From Mnemiopsis leidyi (Eukaryota > Ctenophora > Tentaculata > Lobata > Bolinopsidae): a stretch of 27,173 nucleotides of DNA. Made by a program: the position numbers and the translations under genes. The stretch spans positions 7,725-34,897 of the forward strand of contig JH153103.1 of assembly GCA_000226015.1 (NCBI GenBank), read 5' to 3'. The notes beneath the pieces are model-generated. The model saw nothing but the letters and a program-made list of their open reading frames with translations, searched no databases and was not told the origin of the DNA. Shown here piece after piece: positions 9,350 through 19,939 of this stretch. Positions within the stretch are counted from its first letter, which is position 1. Each line of letters begins with the position of its first letter.

Positions 9350-9589
9350 TAGATGACAAATACAGCCAGCATCTCCTCTGCAGCCGCTTAATGATCCTAA
9401 TTATACACCACTGACAAGCCTAACGCAAGACAAGCTAGTTAGACTCTCTCTGTTCAGCCAATCAAGATCAACCTTGTTATCATGCGACTTCAAACGGCCC
9501 AATCAGGAGAGCGATTACCCCCACGTGACAGCAGGCACCGGCCGGGACTTGCTGAGTAGTCACGGATAGTATGAAATTATAATGATTGG
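9264..9589. promoter_or_regulatory. CCAAT-box and E-box rich regulatory island
   Basis: Four CCAAT boxes in both orientations (ATTGG 9293, CCAAT 9458, CCAAT 9499, ATTGG 9585) occur with two CACGTG E-boxes (9269-9274 and 9522-9527) within about 325 bp. CCAAT is bound by NF-Y, and GTCACGTGAC by bHLH-ZIP factors of the USF/MITF type. The density suggests a proximal promoter or enhancer. No TATA box or convincing downstream first exon was found, so the controlled gene is unknown. Confidence 0.4.
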
Positions 9590-10043
9590 TCACGGTAGAA
9601 TGTAGAAGACAGGATCTGGCAGGAAGAAATGAAGTGTGTGTTATCTTAACTTTAATCGGAACCAGGCTGAGTCTTTAACAGTTCTGAAAGAAGCTTGAAA
9701 TCCGATAGCATATTTCCCATTTCTTGTAATAACCTCGCATTATAAACGATATTACATTTTAGCTTAAGCTACCTTTTTATGCCGGGATCCGCATCACAAA
9801 TGAATTTATGGATACATAAATTTGTAATCGTTTTCGGCGAACGTGTTAAAAGCTCGTGAATTTTCCCATGCATTCTTATTGAAATTAAAACGCAGAAAGG
9901 ATGACATTTAATTATTTCGATTTTAAATTCATTAGCAAAATCTAAGGAATCTGTGAGAAACGCTGATTTTCTATCGAAGATCGCGGAACAAAGAGATCCT
10001 AACTCCCGAAAGCAGCTAAGCTCGAGTCATGAACCATACCCTC

Positions 10044-10067
10044 GAGTCAAGAAGGGCTTCTTGACTC
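10044..10067. repeat. 24-bp near-perfect palindrome
   Basis: GAGTCAAGAAG-GG-CTTCTTGACTC has two perfect 11-bp arms around two central bases. CTCGAGTCA occurs just upstream as well (10021) and overlaps its start. An arm this long with so short a centre is unlikely by chance in this length of DNA. Confidence 0.8.
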
Positions 10068-11135
10068 CTCTTTCGTTACAGAAATTTACAGTCCGTCACG
10101 AACCGATGACCTTCTCGACAAATCTTGTTAAACAGCCCAGGAAGCCACAATGTGATGTTTGCCGCAATTTTCTGCTCTTTAGAAACGTCAACACCCAGCC
10201 CTAAAGTCTTATAAAGAACACAGTCCCACCTGAGTCTGATAATTAAACCCGTCAATCGGGTTACACTTACGGTGGAAACAATCAGATTAGTTGACACCCA
10301 ACATGAAGACAACTAGAAATTAATCCCATGCCAAAATAAAGTTTCGTAACCACGTTCGGTGGGATATTTCAGCCAATTTTATCACAGCCGAAAACTCACC
10401 GAAATTTCCCACCTACTTAAAAGTAGCACAACGAACCCTCCACTAATTCCAGTTTTACATTTCTCACGACTCAAAGTAGGCCTACCGTTCTAAAAGCTTA
10501 GCATGGTAGGTGTTTGCTAAGTCACCGATAATGATAGCTCGTTAGAGTTTCTTGAACAGGAAAGTCTTTAAAATTTACAATTTTAAGACAGCGAAACCCA
10601 ATAAATCGCCGAAGTTCGTCATACTGATCAATTTTCATCGATTTCGACGTAAATTTAAGTGTGTATAATATGCATTTACAGAAGGCATAAACGATGGTTA
10701 ACTCATAACGCTCATTCCACTGACCGTATTAGCGAGCGAATTTGCATCAAGACAATTCAACTCATGTATATTAATTTGAATATCGCTTGTACCCGGTTAA
10801 CGAGACAAAGAATCGTTATGAATAAAAACAGCGGGCTGGTTTGAAGAGCCTGCAGGGACCTCACCATTCCCACAATAGATATCTATAATGGAGGCCGGAG
10901 GGCTGAGCTATCATCAGACAAAGGAAGCTGCTGAAAAGATAATTATCGGCTACCATGGCCTCCCTCTCCCTGTTCAGCTCCAGGACATCTAGAACGACAG
11001 AAATTACACACACAAATATTGTGTACTTAGCATGTGTGCCAGGATATCAGGAAGATGACATGTCAGTCAGGGTAATTGGTTAAGTGACACCCCGCCAGAA
11101 CTACGGTACATTTACTGTGCCTCCTCCTCTCCTAC

Positions 11136-11174
11136 ACCAACTGTTAGACCTAGACCAACTGTTAGACCTAGACC
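11136..11174 (+). repeat. 18-bp tandem duplication
   Basis: ACCAACTGTTAGACCTAG occurs twice head-to-tail (11136-11153 and 11154-11171), followed by the first three bases of a third copy. Confidence 0.85.
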
Positions 11175-12610
11175 GGCTAGATGGATCGCTGTCAGGTCTT
11201 ATATTTTGAGTAATTGTGCTTGCTTTACAAATATAAGGGGACTGCAACATTTGCTGGACTGGGTCAGTTTGAGCAGCTAATCTTTGTATTAAATGTGATT
11301 GATCATGCCAAGCGAATGAGACTGGACTTGGGAATTAGTTGTGTAGTCCAATCGCCATCATTTGAAACTTAGTAGGCATGGACACAAGTTTCCCTAGCAT
11401 TTACATTGACCCATCAATCTTTTAGGAGGCAGGCACTAACCATACATTGCAATGTTTCCTAGGTATGGTCAATACACTCCGGTTCAGGATTCTGGAATTC
11501 AAACTTACTAAACTATCTAGGGACTTAGAAGTGCTTCACCATACAAAATAAGGCAAGGTTAATATATAATAATACTTTAATGGGTTCATTTTTAGGATCG
11601 CAGCTTCAAAGCTCACTGCTCCGCAGTAAACTTACAAGTAGACAGTCATTTTGAAGCCTTAACACAACAATATATGTTCAATAAGTGTTGATTAAGATTG
11701 TCAGACCGACCAAGTATTACACCAGAAAGGACCGTTTAGAATCGTTAAAATAGCTGCTGAGTGCTACTCACTATTCGCCTACTGCTGAGTGACATGACTA
11801 ATTGTGTTTCACATTGTGCACTGTTTCTAATGTCGCGACACATTTTAAAATTCCTCTCAAAATTTCACCGTAGTGGAGGAATGTTAAAATAAAGGTCCAT
11901 CAGCCGACTGTCTCTAATGAAACAAAGAGCACTACAGAATTGCATACTTCACAGGTGCAAATGTAAGGCCGATAGAGAGAGTGGCGGGAGACACAAGCTT
12001 ACTTAATTGGTGTGGAGAGGTAGAGGGTTTAGAGCAGGCAACTCCCGCCTCCCCGGCAGAGAAAGAATAAAGTTAGGAACTGTTCTTTTAGAGTTAGTCT
12101 TTATACATACAGGGGTAATGAGAGGGAGGTGAGCTCATTCTCACCACACCTTCAAACTTTTAGTTTTACCAGGTTTTGTGGCGTTGCAACCATCACAGTG
12201 CTGACAAACCCTGCTTTTACAACAAATCTTACGGTCTGAAACTCAGATTTTTAGAAAATATTATCCCTTCTCGGTCTGAAACACACACTCACAGAAACTC
12301 TTAAATCCCTTGAGGCGCACACATAATAGCATGGCAAACTGACCTCTCAAAAGGCAAGCATGACTCACACATGATTATCCATGACTACCAGACCATTATT
12401 TACAAGAGTACCGGTCCTCTACCACATAGAAACTGCTCCATTAGAGGAGCCACTTTACGAGGCCGGGTCCAGACAATTGTGACATTTAGGGACAGGGACA
12501 CCGTCTAACTCTCCGTCTCCACGTCAGACAATACCAGCCTTACTGCTCACCTCTACATACACGTGTTGTTTAAATAGGGAGCATTTCCTGGAATACATGT
12601 GTCTGTGCCG

Positions 12611-12637
12611 GTGTGCATGTGTGTGTGTGTGTGTGTA
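12611..12637. repeat. GT microsatellite
   Basis: An interrupted then continuous GT run. Short His/Thr-rich open frames on the minus strand across it are products of the repeat. Confidence 0.9.
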
Positions 12638-12757
12638 GGGTCCCCAATGAGGAGGTAGATGGAACGAGGGGTGGAAGTGGTGGTTGTGTGGGACACCAGC
12701 TTTGTTCTTCTTTGTTTTTGTTGTTGTGGTTTTTGGGGAGGAAAACAAAAGCGTTTA

Positions 12758-12831
12758 GTATGTTGGGTGGGTAACATCCAATAAATTGTCAGCGCGTTGG
12801 AAATTTATTGGATATTACCAACTAAACATAT
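12758..12831. repeat. Long inverted repeat, pre-miRNA-sized hairpin
   Basis: Arms at 12758-12787 and 12802-12831 are complementary at about 25 of 30 positions, around a 14-nt loop. The inner 12 bp (ATCCAATAAATT/AATTTATTGGAT) are perfect, and the inner 18 bp have one mismatch. A stem of about 30 bp with a short loop is the size of a microRNA precursor. It could equally be a very short foldback element or a cruciform site. No known microRNA is recognised and strand is undetermined. Confidence 0.65.
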
Positions 12832-14219
12832 ACCTTAGCTGCGGTAAAACAAAAAGTACAAGTATGAAATTCTATTGTAGCCATGTGCGGGAAGTACCTA
12901 CCTAGATATTAAACATCAGAATTTGTAAAACTTGACAGCAATGAATCCCTCGCAAGATTAATTCATCATTTTCTGTATTCTAGAAATTATAGTTTCATTT
13001 ACTAGAAAATATTTGTCGACATCATTCAACTTAAACAAGATAATTTGTCACAACTATGTGGATACTGTATAGAAATGTACATTTTCTGAGATTTCAAAAA
13101 CGCTAACTTCCAAACGCTAACTTCCAAATCGTAGCGCTGCCCGCCCAGAAAAGTTTTTTATGAAATCTTCCAGATTAATTCGAACACAAGTGCTTGATTG
13201 GCGGTTAAACATGGAACAATCTGCGAAGTAAAGACAGCAGTACACTTGTATGTTTACATAACCGTCTGGTCTATATACCACTACAACTTTACTTATGTAC
13301 AGTAAAGTTTTTATGTAAGCAGTCATGTAGTTCCGGCTTGTAGCCCTGAACAAACTTGTTCTAGAACATCATTACATCAACAAACCGCCTGACAGCCAGA
13401 TTTGCGATCTTTTTAAAAACAATCCCACAAGTTTTTGTCACTGCTACACTATATTTTCTAAGAGGACGTTGTTAAACTTTCTTACTGTACAGAGACAATT
13501 ATCTCAAGGATTGATGGAGTTTCAGAAGTAGATACATGTTAGATACGTTTTCCTTCATTGAAATTGAAAGACTATAAAGCACATCTATCGCTTTATTTCA
13601 CGCAACCAGAAAATTACGTTAATTTTCATCCGTTGTTGGGACTTCTGAAAGACAAACTGAACGTTTACTTATAACATGATTTCGGGATTTGGAAAGATAG
13701 AATTTTAAAAAATTCTAAAAATTTTCTGCTAAGGATCATGACGGCAGTGTGGCGAAGACTGGACGGTAATTATTGTGTGACATTGAAATCTCGATATTAC
13801 TTTGTAGCCACGAACTGCAATTTGATGGAATAGTCAGATGCTTTCGTCAGAAGACAATAGATTGCATTGTATTCCACAGGATTGCTACATTTTAAATTCA
13901 TGGGAAACGGTTATATTCTCAGGATGAACTTCGAGAGCGTGAGAGGAAGCAATTGTAAAGACAAAGACAGAGAAGCTGATAGTTCTCACTAGACCTTCAC
14001 ATGATCAGGTGTTTACTGGCACATCTAAAAATTTTATGTAGAACCACGTACCAAATTGTAGGTGCTCAAAGTTCGGTTTCAGCGCAAGATTTGAAAAGCA
14101 GTCAACATGTTGTAGTGTTGATCATCTGCAGAGATCATATTGATGATTTTATATTTACTATCTTTAAATCTATGGTGGTCAACATTACGATTTTGGCGTC
14201 AGCATTAAAACGTCTTGGG

Positions 14220-14238
14220 CTCTTTGGTCACCAAAGAG
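14220..14238. repeat. Perfect 8-bp-arm palindrome
   Basis: CTCTTTGG-TCA-CCAAAGAG. Possible factor-binding dimer site or hairpin; nothing nearby indicates function. Confidence 0.65.
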
Positions 14239-14990
14239 GGATCAGTCGCAGACAAGCGCGAGCGCCCCAGAAAACTACTTTGACATTTATGCGAAGTTTG
14301 GGTATTCCATTAATCGGGGCATAGTAAACACACTATCAACAAAGTGTAAACCTATTATACTTTACAAAATATTATTTATTTCTTCGTTATACTTGTATAT
14401 GAAATAATGTATATTAATCACATCAAACCATCCTGTTTAACGCTGTGTCTCTCTGTACTCCTACATAAATGATGTACATAATGTGTATCGGTAAATGCTA
14501 TAAACACTGAGGACGATCATACATGATGTACAGAAAGCTGATTGCTTGCTAAGAATCCTGATAACTTCACAAAACAGATATCATCAGTCGTCCACATAAT
14601 GGATTATCAATTAGCGACGTTAATGGTTTAATCAAGCAGTGACTTATAGACTCCCATTTGAACTACCATGTTTATGTACACAACAAACTGAACCAGAGAG
14701 GAATTCATTTCTTAATCTCAATATCATATTTAATTTGTGTATAAGATGAGAAAAGTGATGCATGATGGACAAATTATACTTCTACTTCATCTGCAGGAGG
14801 ATTTGTTTATACTGTAGATAAAACTAGTTCTACAATCTGTACGATAAACATGTTCTAATACAAACAGTCCCTCACTAAAACGACGAACTTTCTAGTAGTT
14901 CATTTTAGTCAGATCTGAGCTGAGGACCAATGATAAAGCAGGCATTTGTAGACCAACAATACATCGCGTCACTTTTTCTCTATACTTTAA

Positions 14991-15047
14991 ATGGCGTATA
15001 ATTGTACATGGCGTATAATTGTACATGGCGTAGTCATATAATTGTAC
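14991..15047 (+). repeat. 17-bp tandem repeat, three copies
   Basis: ATGGCGTATAATTGTAC at 14991 and 15008 is identical. A third copy at 15025 carries a 6-bp insertion (total 23 bp). Confidence 0.85.
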
Positions 15048-15194
15048 CCAGTTCAAGAGTCTGAGAATTACACTGCCACCACCTGTTCGGCCTCCAATGT
15101 ATGTGTGTATTTTATGTAGACCTCGCATAGAACCGCTAACCAGTAACCACATGGCATTACAGATATCATTCTACCAGTACATACATAACTAACA

Positions 15195-15238
15195 GACGTG
15201 GTACAGACTTGGTACAGACGTGGTACACACGTGGTACA
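15195..15238 (+). repeat. 11-bp tandem repeat, four copies
   Basis: CAGACGTGGTA is repeated at 15195, 15206, 15217 and 15228. The second copy has T for G and the fourth has C for G. Confidence 0.85.
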
Positions 15239-16409
15239 AAAGTCTACAGGAGTTTTTAATGTATTGTAATCTAGTGTGCAGTAGCCAAGTTCGGGAATAA
15301 AGTCTGAGTAAAACTAGAACCAGATAGTTACACATAGAACACTACTTTAACTATGTACTTAACACATACTATTAGAACTGAATAACCAAAACAAGTCGTT
15401 GCAGATAGAAGTAGGCTACTTACTCGAGTACAGTTACGGTAACCATTAGTTTATCTAGATTCACAAACTTTTTTTAATTTTGGACTTTGCTGGCAACTTA
15501 AAGGTTAAAACAATTCGCTCTAACAAGTTTTAGAGGTCAGTTGTACGTGATTTTGGTCCGTAAAAAACAGCCTTTCTTCACAGGCACATTGGACCCGTCA
15601 CAAGACGACACATGCCCTAATTATCGAGCGGCCTTTAACAGAGCCAGCTGAAAACATAGAGGAATCCGAAATATGCAACCCGGAGTTGGCACAAACGTTG
15701 CATGCAGTTGTTAAACGGTCAACAGATGACAAGGACACTAGTCTCTTGGGGATAAACAACAATTAGTCACATTCTTCAATCTTACTGCCCAGTAAAACTA
15801 AACGTTTTGCAGTTAGAAATGGTAGTTGTGTCGCACTTTCTCCCGGGAGAGAGACAGAGATATTTTCCTGGGTATCTAGATATGGATCTTACAGCGAGGT
15901 AGGTGGTAAGTGAGGCTCGGTCGCCGGACCTACGGGTTTAATTGGGGTTCAGACTTAGCCGAGAGGTGATGAGTGTTAAAATACAATCCGGTTGATAATG
16001 TATTATACAAGTTTTATATAAGGGAGCCTTTTACTAATACCCTATTGAACTTTACTAAAGATACAATTTTTTGTAATTAGCCTCCTAAGGCAATATGCCA
16101 AATAAAGAGCTATGTTGACAAATATAACTCAAGTTTTTTACAACACTTTCTTTACTGCACTTCTTGTTGCATCTAAGGAGGGTAGTTCAACAAAAATAGA
16201 TACTTGTAATCCTCTTATCAGATAAATTACCAACCACCTCATTAAGTTGAGGTCAAAAAGTTGTTACTCGACAATGCTGTAGTACATAACTTTGGTTTGA
16301 AGTTTTTCTCAGGGCGGTGCGAAGATTGCGCAACACATATATCCAACTTAACGGATCTCCAAACCAAGTCAGCCAATGTGCTATCTCCAAACCGCACAGG
16401 GCTCATAGC

Positions 16410-16454
16410 ACGTGCACACACGAACACAAACACGTGCACACGCACACACACACA
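16410..16454. repeat. CA-rich microsatellite
   Basis: An interrupted CA tract with two GCACGTGCAC-like interruptions. Open frames on both strands across it are His/Thr/Val repeat products. Confidence 0.85.
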
Positions 16455-16581
16455 TGGGGAGGGTATCTAGATAACACATTATCCACAATAAGGACTACTA
16501 ATGGTCTGGTAATGGCCCGGTAGTTGGACCGTTAGTCTGCACCAAACACCTTGACAGGACTATCAAGTCGGATATTGTATG

Positions 16582-16657
16582 GAGCTAATAATTGTGGGAC
16601 AGTGGAGCAATTGTGGGACTGAGGAGCTATTGTGGGACTGTGGAGCTATTGTGGGGG
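16582..16657 (+). repeat. 19-bp tandem repeat, four copies
   Basis: Unit GAGCTATTGTGGGACTGTG starts at 16582 (23-bp diverged copy), 16605, 16624 and 16643 (last copy truncated after GTGGG). Confidence 0.85.
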
Positions 16658-17170
16658 AGGTGATCTAATGATCCGTTGGAGCGTAACGAGGAACCACTAG
16701 ATATGGAAGGCTGATATTGTTGAATACGTCCAATAACTTAGAGTTAAGTAAGAAGAGCTAACTAGCTAGTTATATTTACGCAATCAGCTAGCTAATGAGA
16801 TGATTATTACTCCAATTCCTTGTGATTTATCTAAATACATGTACGTTATTTTACAACATCATGAAAGTATGGCTGTGTCACTTCCAACAATACAAACCAA
16901 GAAGAAATGCCTCCCGATTTCCCAACCTGACACTCTCTACTCTCCACTGTCTATCCAAGTCCAGTACGCCACTTTCCCGCCCTCTCCGCAGAGACAAGTC
17001 ACAACCGGTAGCCGGTAGCCGGTAACCACTATCCCAGAGAGAGATGACATTATTGTAACCTGACACTACACCACAAGTCTACTCTATCTGTGTCCTGTGT
17101 ACACACAGCGGGGTGCTGCATGTTCACAGTCCCGCTTACCGCCCCCTCCTCTGTGTACTCCTCGTGTAAC
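16658..17170. other. Non-coding; short palindrome and 7-bp repeat
   Basis: TAACTAGCTAGTTA at 16759-16772 is a perfect 14-bp palindrome, and CCGGTA(G/A) is repeated three times in tandem at 17005-17025. No exon is supported. Confidence 0.45.
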
Positions 17171-17177
17171 TTGCTGC

Positions 17178-17217
17178 CAATTAGCTACGATTTTCCTTCC
17201 CCTAATTAGTCTAATTA
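17178..17217. promoter_or_regulatory. Homeodomain-type site cluster
   Basis: Three homeodomain core sites lie in 40 bp: CAATTAG (17178), TAATTA (17203) and TAATTA (17212). They sit within a GC-richer, pyrimidine-rich stretch about 200 bp before the possible spliced locus at 17413. The motifs match the general homeodomain core; occupancy is inference. Confidence 0.3.
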
Positions 17218-17412
17218 TACTTGAACAAGCACGATGAGGGTACTGTTTGGGAAGATCGATCTGCCTTGAGGGGTCCAGACCGCTGATCAATAATACAAAC
17301 CACACTTTTGTTACACGAGAAGCTGGGAGAGCTATTATCCTTCCTGTTTTTGCTGCGCAAGTGTAACTGTTGAGTGGAGTACAGTAGACTGAAAGTCAGC
17401 AGTTAATTGCAG

Positions 17413-17711
17413 TGTATTCTCGACAAGAACCGTTCTAAGAACGAAGTATAACATCTGCATAATCCAGCACACTCGTAAGTCTCATTATTATGTGAATGTA
17501 TAACTACGTTGAATATTATGTGTTCTGAACAGCGAGAACGGAGGACGATGAGGACGGTACGTGACTACGTGACTGCGTGAGTAATGCGAACTTCGTGCTG
17601 TATTTTCAGGAGAAAGGCCACCCCTTTCAGCAACTTATTACAGATTTTGCCTCAGCAAAACAGCCGGGCTACCCGCTGAGAGACGACATTCTGTCAAACT
17701 CAAATTGCTAA
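17413..17711 (+). CDS. Possible spliced locus with a short ORF
   Basis: Splice-like signals define three segments: 17413-17474 (acceptor TTAATTGCAG, donor CTC|GTAAGT), a 24-nt microexon 17533-17556 (acceptor TTCTGAACAG, donor ACG|GTACGT), and a segment from 17610 (acceptor TGTATTTTCAG). An ATG in the microexon (17548) continues across the junction into a frame reading EKGHPFQQLITDFASAK and ending SNSNC at TAA 17709-17711, 36 residues. A second frame is also open across the same junctions, and the proposed 53-nt intron is short. It may be 5' UTR or non-coding RNA rather than coding. No protein is recognised. Confidence 0.2.
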
Positions 17712-18014
17712 ATTGCGAGAGCTGATTTCTGAGAAGTCCTGTGAAGTCCAGAGAGACAGTCGAAAGTGAGGTCGAGCTGTCTTCAAGAACACAGCTGCTA
17801 TTTCTGGGCGGGCTGTAGTGCACAATAACGCTCAGTTGAGATAAGCGGGGTGTTGGGAGTCGGAAGTTTTTCCGTAATCGCTGCTGACAGATAGAATCGG
17901 AGAAGATCAGAGGATGAGAACTGATGAGGGATGGGATCTGGCTAAAATTTCAAGTAGCGACGGCTAAGAAATGTAGATCCAGTTTTTAGACTGACAGTGA
18001 ACTTCGCTAAATAG

Positions 18015-18233
18015 ATGAGTGTACTTTGTGTAATATGGCTTTTCTCTGTCTGGTTTACTGAAATAGTTCAACTAGATACCTCAAGACTATCAGTCCAGTT
18101 ACTTGAGAAAAGTGACCAAGTTTCTGACATTTTAAATGACAAGTGTAACAAGCGGAAGTGGCTGCTTGCAAGGCATAATGACTACAGAGATAGGTTATGC
18201 GAGACTGTCAGGATCGCCTACTCCCTGCCATGA
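18015..18233 (+). CDS. Possible 72-residue secreted peptide ORF
   Basis: ATG at 18015 opens 72 codons to TGA. Residues 1-15 (MSVLCVIWLFSVWFT) form a signal-peptide-like or membrane core. The rest is polar with two cysteines (in NDKC and RLCE) and a basic NKRK site around residues 45-48 that could be a processing site. It lies downstream of the splice-like signals at 17.4-17.6 kb, and a consensus donor (CCGG|GTAAGTA) follows at 18604. No family is recognised and chance is possible. Confidence 0.22.
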   Translation: MSVLCVIWLFSVWFTEIVQLDTSRLSVQLLEKSDQVSDILNDKCNKRKWLLARHNDYRDRLCETVRIAYSLP

Positions 18234-18416
18234 GGCTACCCCAAGTCTGGAAGTGCTTTTTGTGACCGTCTCGCCGGTACGGAGCCGAGGATGTGTAGCT
18301 TTGTAATGACTCTGCCGCCCACAATACACCCAAACTGTGGTGCACTGTGACCAGTGTGTGTTGGATTTAGTGAACATGACCTCTGATCAGACACCATGGG
18401 AGTGTTATCATGTTTT

Positions 18417-18438
18417 ACCATGTTTATGTAAACATGGT
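18417..18438. promoter_or_regulatory. Palindromic forkhead-like site
   Basis: ACCATGTTTA-TG-TAAACATGGT has 10-bp perfect arms. Each arm carries a forkhead-core-like TGTTTA/TAAACA in opposite orientation. Flanking CATG boxes on both sides (18409 and 18443) extend the imperfect symmetry. Forkhead binding is inference. Confidence 0.4.
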
Positions 18439-18619
18439 ATTATCATGGTTATATCTATACGTAAACGTACGTGCGCTAAGGTTTACTTTAATGTGCGTGA
18501 GTCGTAGCGAGGTTAACATCGGGGATGCAGGAAACAGGCCGTAAGACACGAGACTTTTAGGACATTTTGTGAAAACTAATCCCGGAAGAAACCGGGAAAC
18601 CGGGTAAGTATGTATTCTA

Positions 18620-19660
18620 CTTCCTCTGTTCACTTTTAAAGTGTATGAATAATCTAATCAACTTATTACACGCCCCAATAATAAATGTCGCAATTTTGGC
18701 ACTTTTTCAACTTTTCACATCCGTACTATTATAATCTCCGAATCTTGACAAAGTTTTTGTAACTCTCAGACAAAGGTTTATTTCCATGATATAATTTAAC
18801 AATCACAATACATAACACAATGATGTAACCGCGTCATTCGCAGAGTCACTGCTCAATGAACCTCAGTTACTTAAGTTTCTAAATTTGTCGTTCCTACATG
18901 TTGTTTTGTAGCCAGGAGGCAGGTTGGCGGAAGGTAATTACATTCAAATCTTCTGGTGCCATACTCACAAAATAAACGATAGCTCCATTCATTCAGGCTC
19001 AAAAAGGCCTGCAATATTCGTCGTTGTTTTGTCAATTATACAATTTAGTTACTAGGGAGCTAGATGTAAGAATGCAAGTTATCACTAATCAGAGCTCTGA
19101 TCATATCATATAACAAGGGAGACGTAATCTACAGTTTAGGGTAAGTGCGTGTATCCTGACGTAATTCTATTGTGAACTGCTTCTGTTTGAGGCAGGGTAA
19201 AAACAGTTGTTGTACATAACAACGCTGAAATATATGAAACTCAAACATGCCATGCAGACTTAAGTAACAGGCTTATACCATTAAGTGCAGGATGTAACAC
19301 ATTAGAAAGGAGTTAGCTGAAGAAGATACATTAGACTCGAGCTCTCTGAGAAACTCTCCGACCGGTGTGAGAAAATTGTGCGGCAAATTTATTGATTATA
19401 TGATACATTTTATGCCGTGCATCTCTGACATGCATTAACGAAGTAGAAAATCCGCGAATTGTTAACATTGCGAACATGACAATGTAATATTTCCCGGTGC
19501 ACAGACACGCATTTCCTGGGGGTGGTGAGTCTGCATGTTATCAAGATAGAAGGTGTTTAAGGCTGGGCCAGGGAAACCCGGCAGGGGGCCAGTTTCTTGC
19601 TGGTGAGAAGCTGGCGACATGTTTACCGCACATCATTCAGCTTCATTATTCCACACTAGC
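18620..19660. other. Non-coding
   Basis: No exon, repeat or RNA gene that I can support. A GC-richer stretch from about 19495 leads into the promoter-like island at 19664. Confidence 0.45.
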
Positions 19661-19663
19661 TAC

Positions 19664-19817
19664 TACGTCACTTCACGTGCTAGTGCCTTGACAGAGGGTT
19701 AGCCAATCAGGGAGGAGAAGGCGGAAAAACCGTCCAATCATAAGGGAGATCTTGCCAGGCACCAGGTGTGATTGGATTAGATCACAAGATAATGTCATCG
19801 GGTGTAACTATATAAAA
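19664..19817 (+). promoter_or_regulatory. Promoter-like island: CRE, E-box, CCAAT boxes, TATA
   Basis: In order: CRE-like TACGTCA (19664), E-box CACGTG (19674), CCAAT (19703), CCAAT (19734), inverted CCAAT (19771) and TATATAAAA (19809). CCAAT boxes 40-110 bp upstream of a TATA box are the classic arrangement of a proximal promoter on the + strand, giving a predicted start near 19840. The transcript is not identified; the first ATG downstream is at 19852. Confidence 0.5.
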
Positions 19818-19851
19818 CCATGCGTTAAAACGCGGAGTTATTAATTATTAC

Positions 19852-19932
19852 ATGTTATTCGATAATAAGTTTGAATTAGAGAGGCTCATCAAGTTTCCTA
19901 TTTGTCTGGAGGAATCTAACCTCAAGCTCTAA
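19852..19932 (+). CDS. Possible micro-ORF downstream of the TATA promoter
   Basis: The first ATG after the predicted start opens 26 codons (MLFDNKFELERLIK, ending ESNLKL) to TAA. It could be a short peptide, a uORF or chance; a second ATG at 19939 opens only 18 codons. A larger first exon or non-coding RNA is equally possible. Confidence 0.2.
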   Translation: MLFDNKFELERLIKFPICLEESNLKL

Positions 19933-19939
19933 GTGCAGT

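Larger units (their letters stand above)
9660..12600. other. Gene-poor DNA with GC-richer islands
   Basis: No exon I can support. Short palindromes include ATAGATATCTAT (10875-10886) and GATAATTATC near 10938, inside a GC-richer stretch (10845-11130) that resembles a cis-regulatory module. Another GC-richer stretch lies at about 11950-12060. An open frame at 9953-10204 (+) lacks an ATG and a good acceptor. Confidence 0.4.
12840..16400. other. Gene-poor region with several short repeats
   Basis: No supported exon. Visible items are a 14-bp duplication (AACGCTAACTTCCA at 13099 and 13113) and the repeats listed separately at 14220, 14991 and 15195. Open frames at 14001-14324 (+) and 14892-15152 (-) show no domain; the latter is partly made by the 17-bp repeat. 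Confidence 0.4.

Noticed and set aside
9953..10204. Frame containing a CDVC motif that hints at a zinc ligand pair
   Set aside because: No ATG, no good acceptor before it, no second ligand pair; it also spans the 24-bp palindrome.
12524..12777. His/Thr-rich minus-strand frames
   Set aside because: Translation of the GT microsatellite and a poly-purine stretch.
16242..16523. Overlapping short frames on both strands around a CA tract
   Set aside because: Products of the CA microsatellite with no domain.
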